From contig DMTS01000081.1 in assembly GCA_003477045.1 (NCBI GenBank), positions 1 to 8,417 of the forward strand: a DNA stretch of 8,417 nucleotides. The letters are read 5' to 3'. Under the pieces are notes generated by a model. The model made no database searches, had not been told where the DNA came from, and saw nothing but the letters and a program-made list of their open reading frames with translations. This DNA is from Candidatus Delongbacteria bacterium. Lineage in GTDB: Bacteria > UBA4055. This document shows, in pieces, positions 7,954-8,417 of this stretch (within the stretch, counting starts at the first letter, position 1; each line of letters begins with the position of its first letter). A program made the translations under genes and the position numbers.

Positions 7954-8417
7954 ATGATCAACAATCTTTTCTGGCTGGCTCCGATAGGCTCTGTGATAGC
8001 GCTTATCTTCGCTTTCTACTTCTACAAGAAGCTTCTTGCGGAAGATGAGGGAACCGACAAAATGAAAAAGATCGCCGCTCATGTCAGAGTGGGTGCGATG
8101 GCATATTTAAAACAGCAGTACAAAGTAGTGGGAATCGTATTCATCGTGATAGCAGTAATTTTCGCGATCATGGCGTATGTATTAAAGATCCAGAATGAAT
8201 TCGTATGGTTCGCATTTTTAACCGGCGGATTTTTCTCCGGACTGTCAGGTTTTTTCGGAATGAAAACAGCCACTTATGCTTCCGCAAGGACAGCTTGGGC
8301 TGCGAAGAAATCTTTGAACGACGGTCTGAGAGTGGCCTTCAGGTCGGGAGCGGTAATGGGTCTAGTTGTTGTAGGGCTCGGACTCTTAGACATTTCTTTG
8401 TGGTTCATCATCATGAA
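7954..8417 (+). CDS. hppA: Membrane-bound ion-translocating pyrophosphatase, N-terminal part (3' end outside window)
   Basis: The encoded integral membrane pump couples hydrolysis of pyrophosphate to export of H+ or Na+ across the inner membrane, saving energy from biosynthetic PPi. The frame stays open to the right edge, giving 154 residues of a family that is usually about 650-800 long. Seen here: TM1 (about 4-24, with L-A-P-I-G-S), a cytoplasmic loop with D-E-G-T-D-K-M-K-K-I-A (31-41) and G-A-M-A-Y-L-K-Q-Q-Y-K (47-57), TM2 (about 58-77), TM3 with F-L-T-G-G-F-F-S-G-L-S-G (88-99), a loop with A-S-A-R-T-A (109-114), and the start of TM4 after F-R-S-G-A-V-M-G (129-136). These are characteristic membrane-PPase stretches. 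The PPi-binding acids and the residues separating Na+ from H+ and K+-dependent from K+-independent types lie beyond the window, so the ion is undetermined. The ATG at 7954 has a ribosome binding site and yields the standard N-terminus. Confidence 0.95.
   Translation, partial: MINNLFWLAPIGSVIALIFAFYFYKKLLAEDEGTDKMKKIAAHVRVGAMAYLKQQYKVVGIVFIVIAVIFAIMAYVLKIQNEFVWFAFLTGGFFSGLSGFFGMKTATYASARTAWAAKKSLNDGLRVAFRSGAVMGLVVVGLGLLDISLWFIIM

Overview
This window is a compact, single-strand (+) stretch of a bacterial chromosome. It holds six co-directional genes: the 3' half of mutS, complete pyrG, folC and rho, a complete YfhO-family membrane protein gene, and the 5' part of a membrane pyrophosphatase gene (hppA). 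Base composition is moderate to low in GC (roughly 40% by eye). Coding sequences favour AAA/GAA and AGA/AGG codons, and no gene looks compositionally foreign. The gene set (Rho of ordinary length, bacterial MutS1, a YfhO protein with long extracytoplasmic parts, a membrane-bound PPase) fits a free-living Gram-negative-type bacterium. My best guess is an anaerobic or energy-limited lineage of the wider FCB group or a similar uncultured phylum. That placement is inference; the window contains no rRNA or other decisive marker.

Layout: 1-1311 is mutS, cut by the left edge, keeping part of the lever/clamp region and the whole ATPase domain. 1335-2951 is pyrG (CTP synthase), 2958-4226 folC (folylpolyglutamate/dihydrofolate synthase), 4243-5541 rho (termination factor), 5568-7937 the YfhO-like polytopic membrane protein starting at TTG, and 7954-8417 hppA, cut by the right edge. 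The gaps are 23, 6, 16, 26 and 16 bases. None contains a recognisable terminator hairpin, and none is large enough for a conventional promoter plus leader, so the block is probably transcribed together or from promoters inside coding sequence.

Functionally this is a housekeeping neighbourhood: mismatch repair, CTP supply, folate polyglutamylation, transcription termination, probable envelope glycosylation and PPi-driven ion pumping. The products share no single pathway; the link is shared transcription at most. I see no tRNA or rRNA, CRISPR array, insertion sequence, prophage gene, long repeat or attachment site. There is no stretch over 30 bases without a gene. I found no candidate for an undescribed system. 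The least characterised element is the YfhO-like protein.
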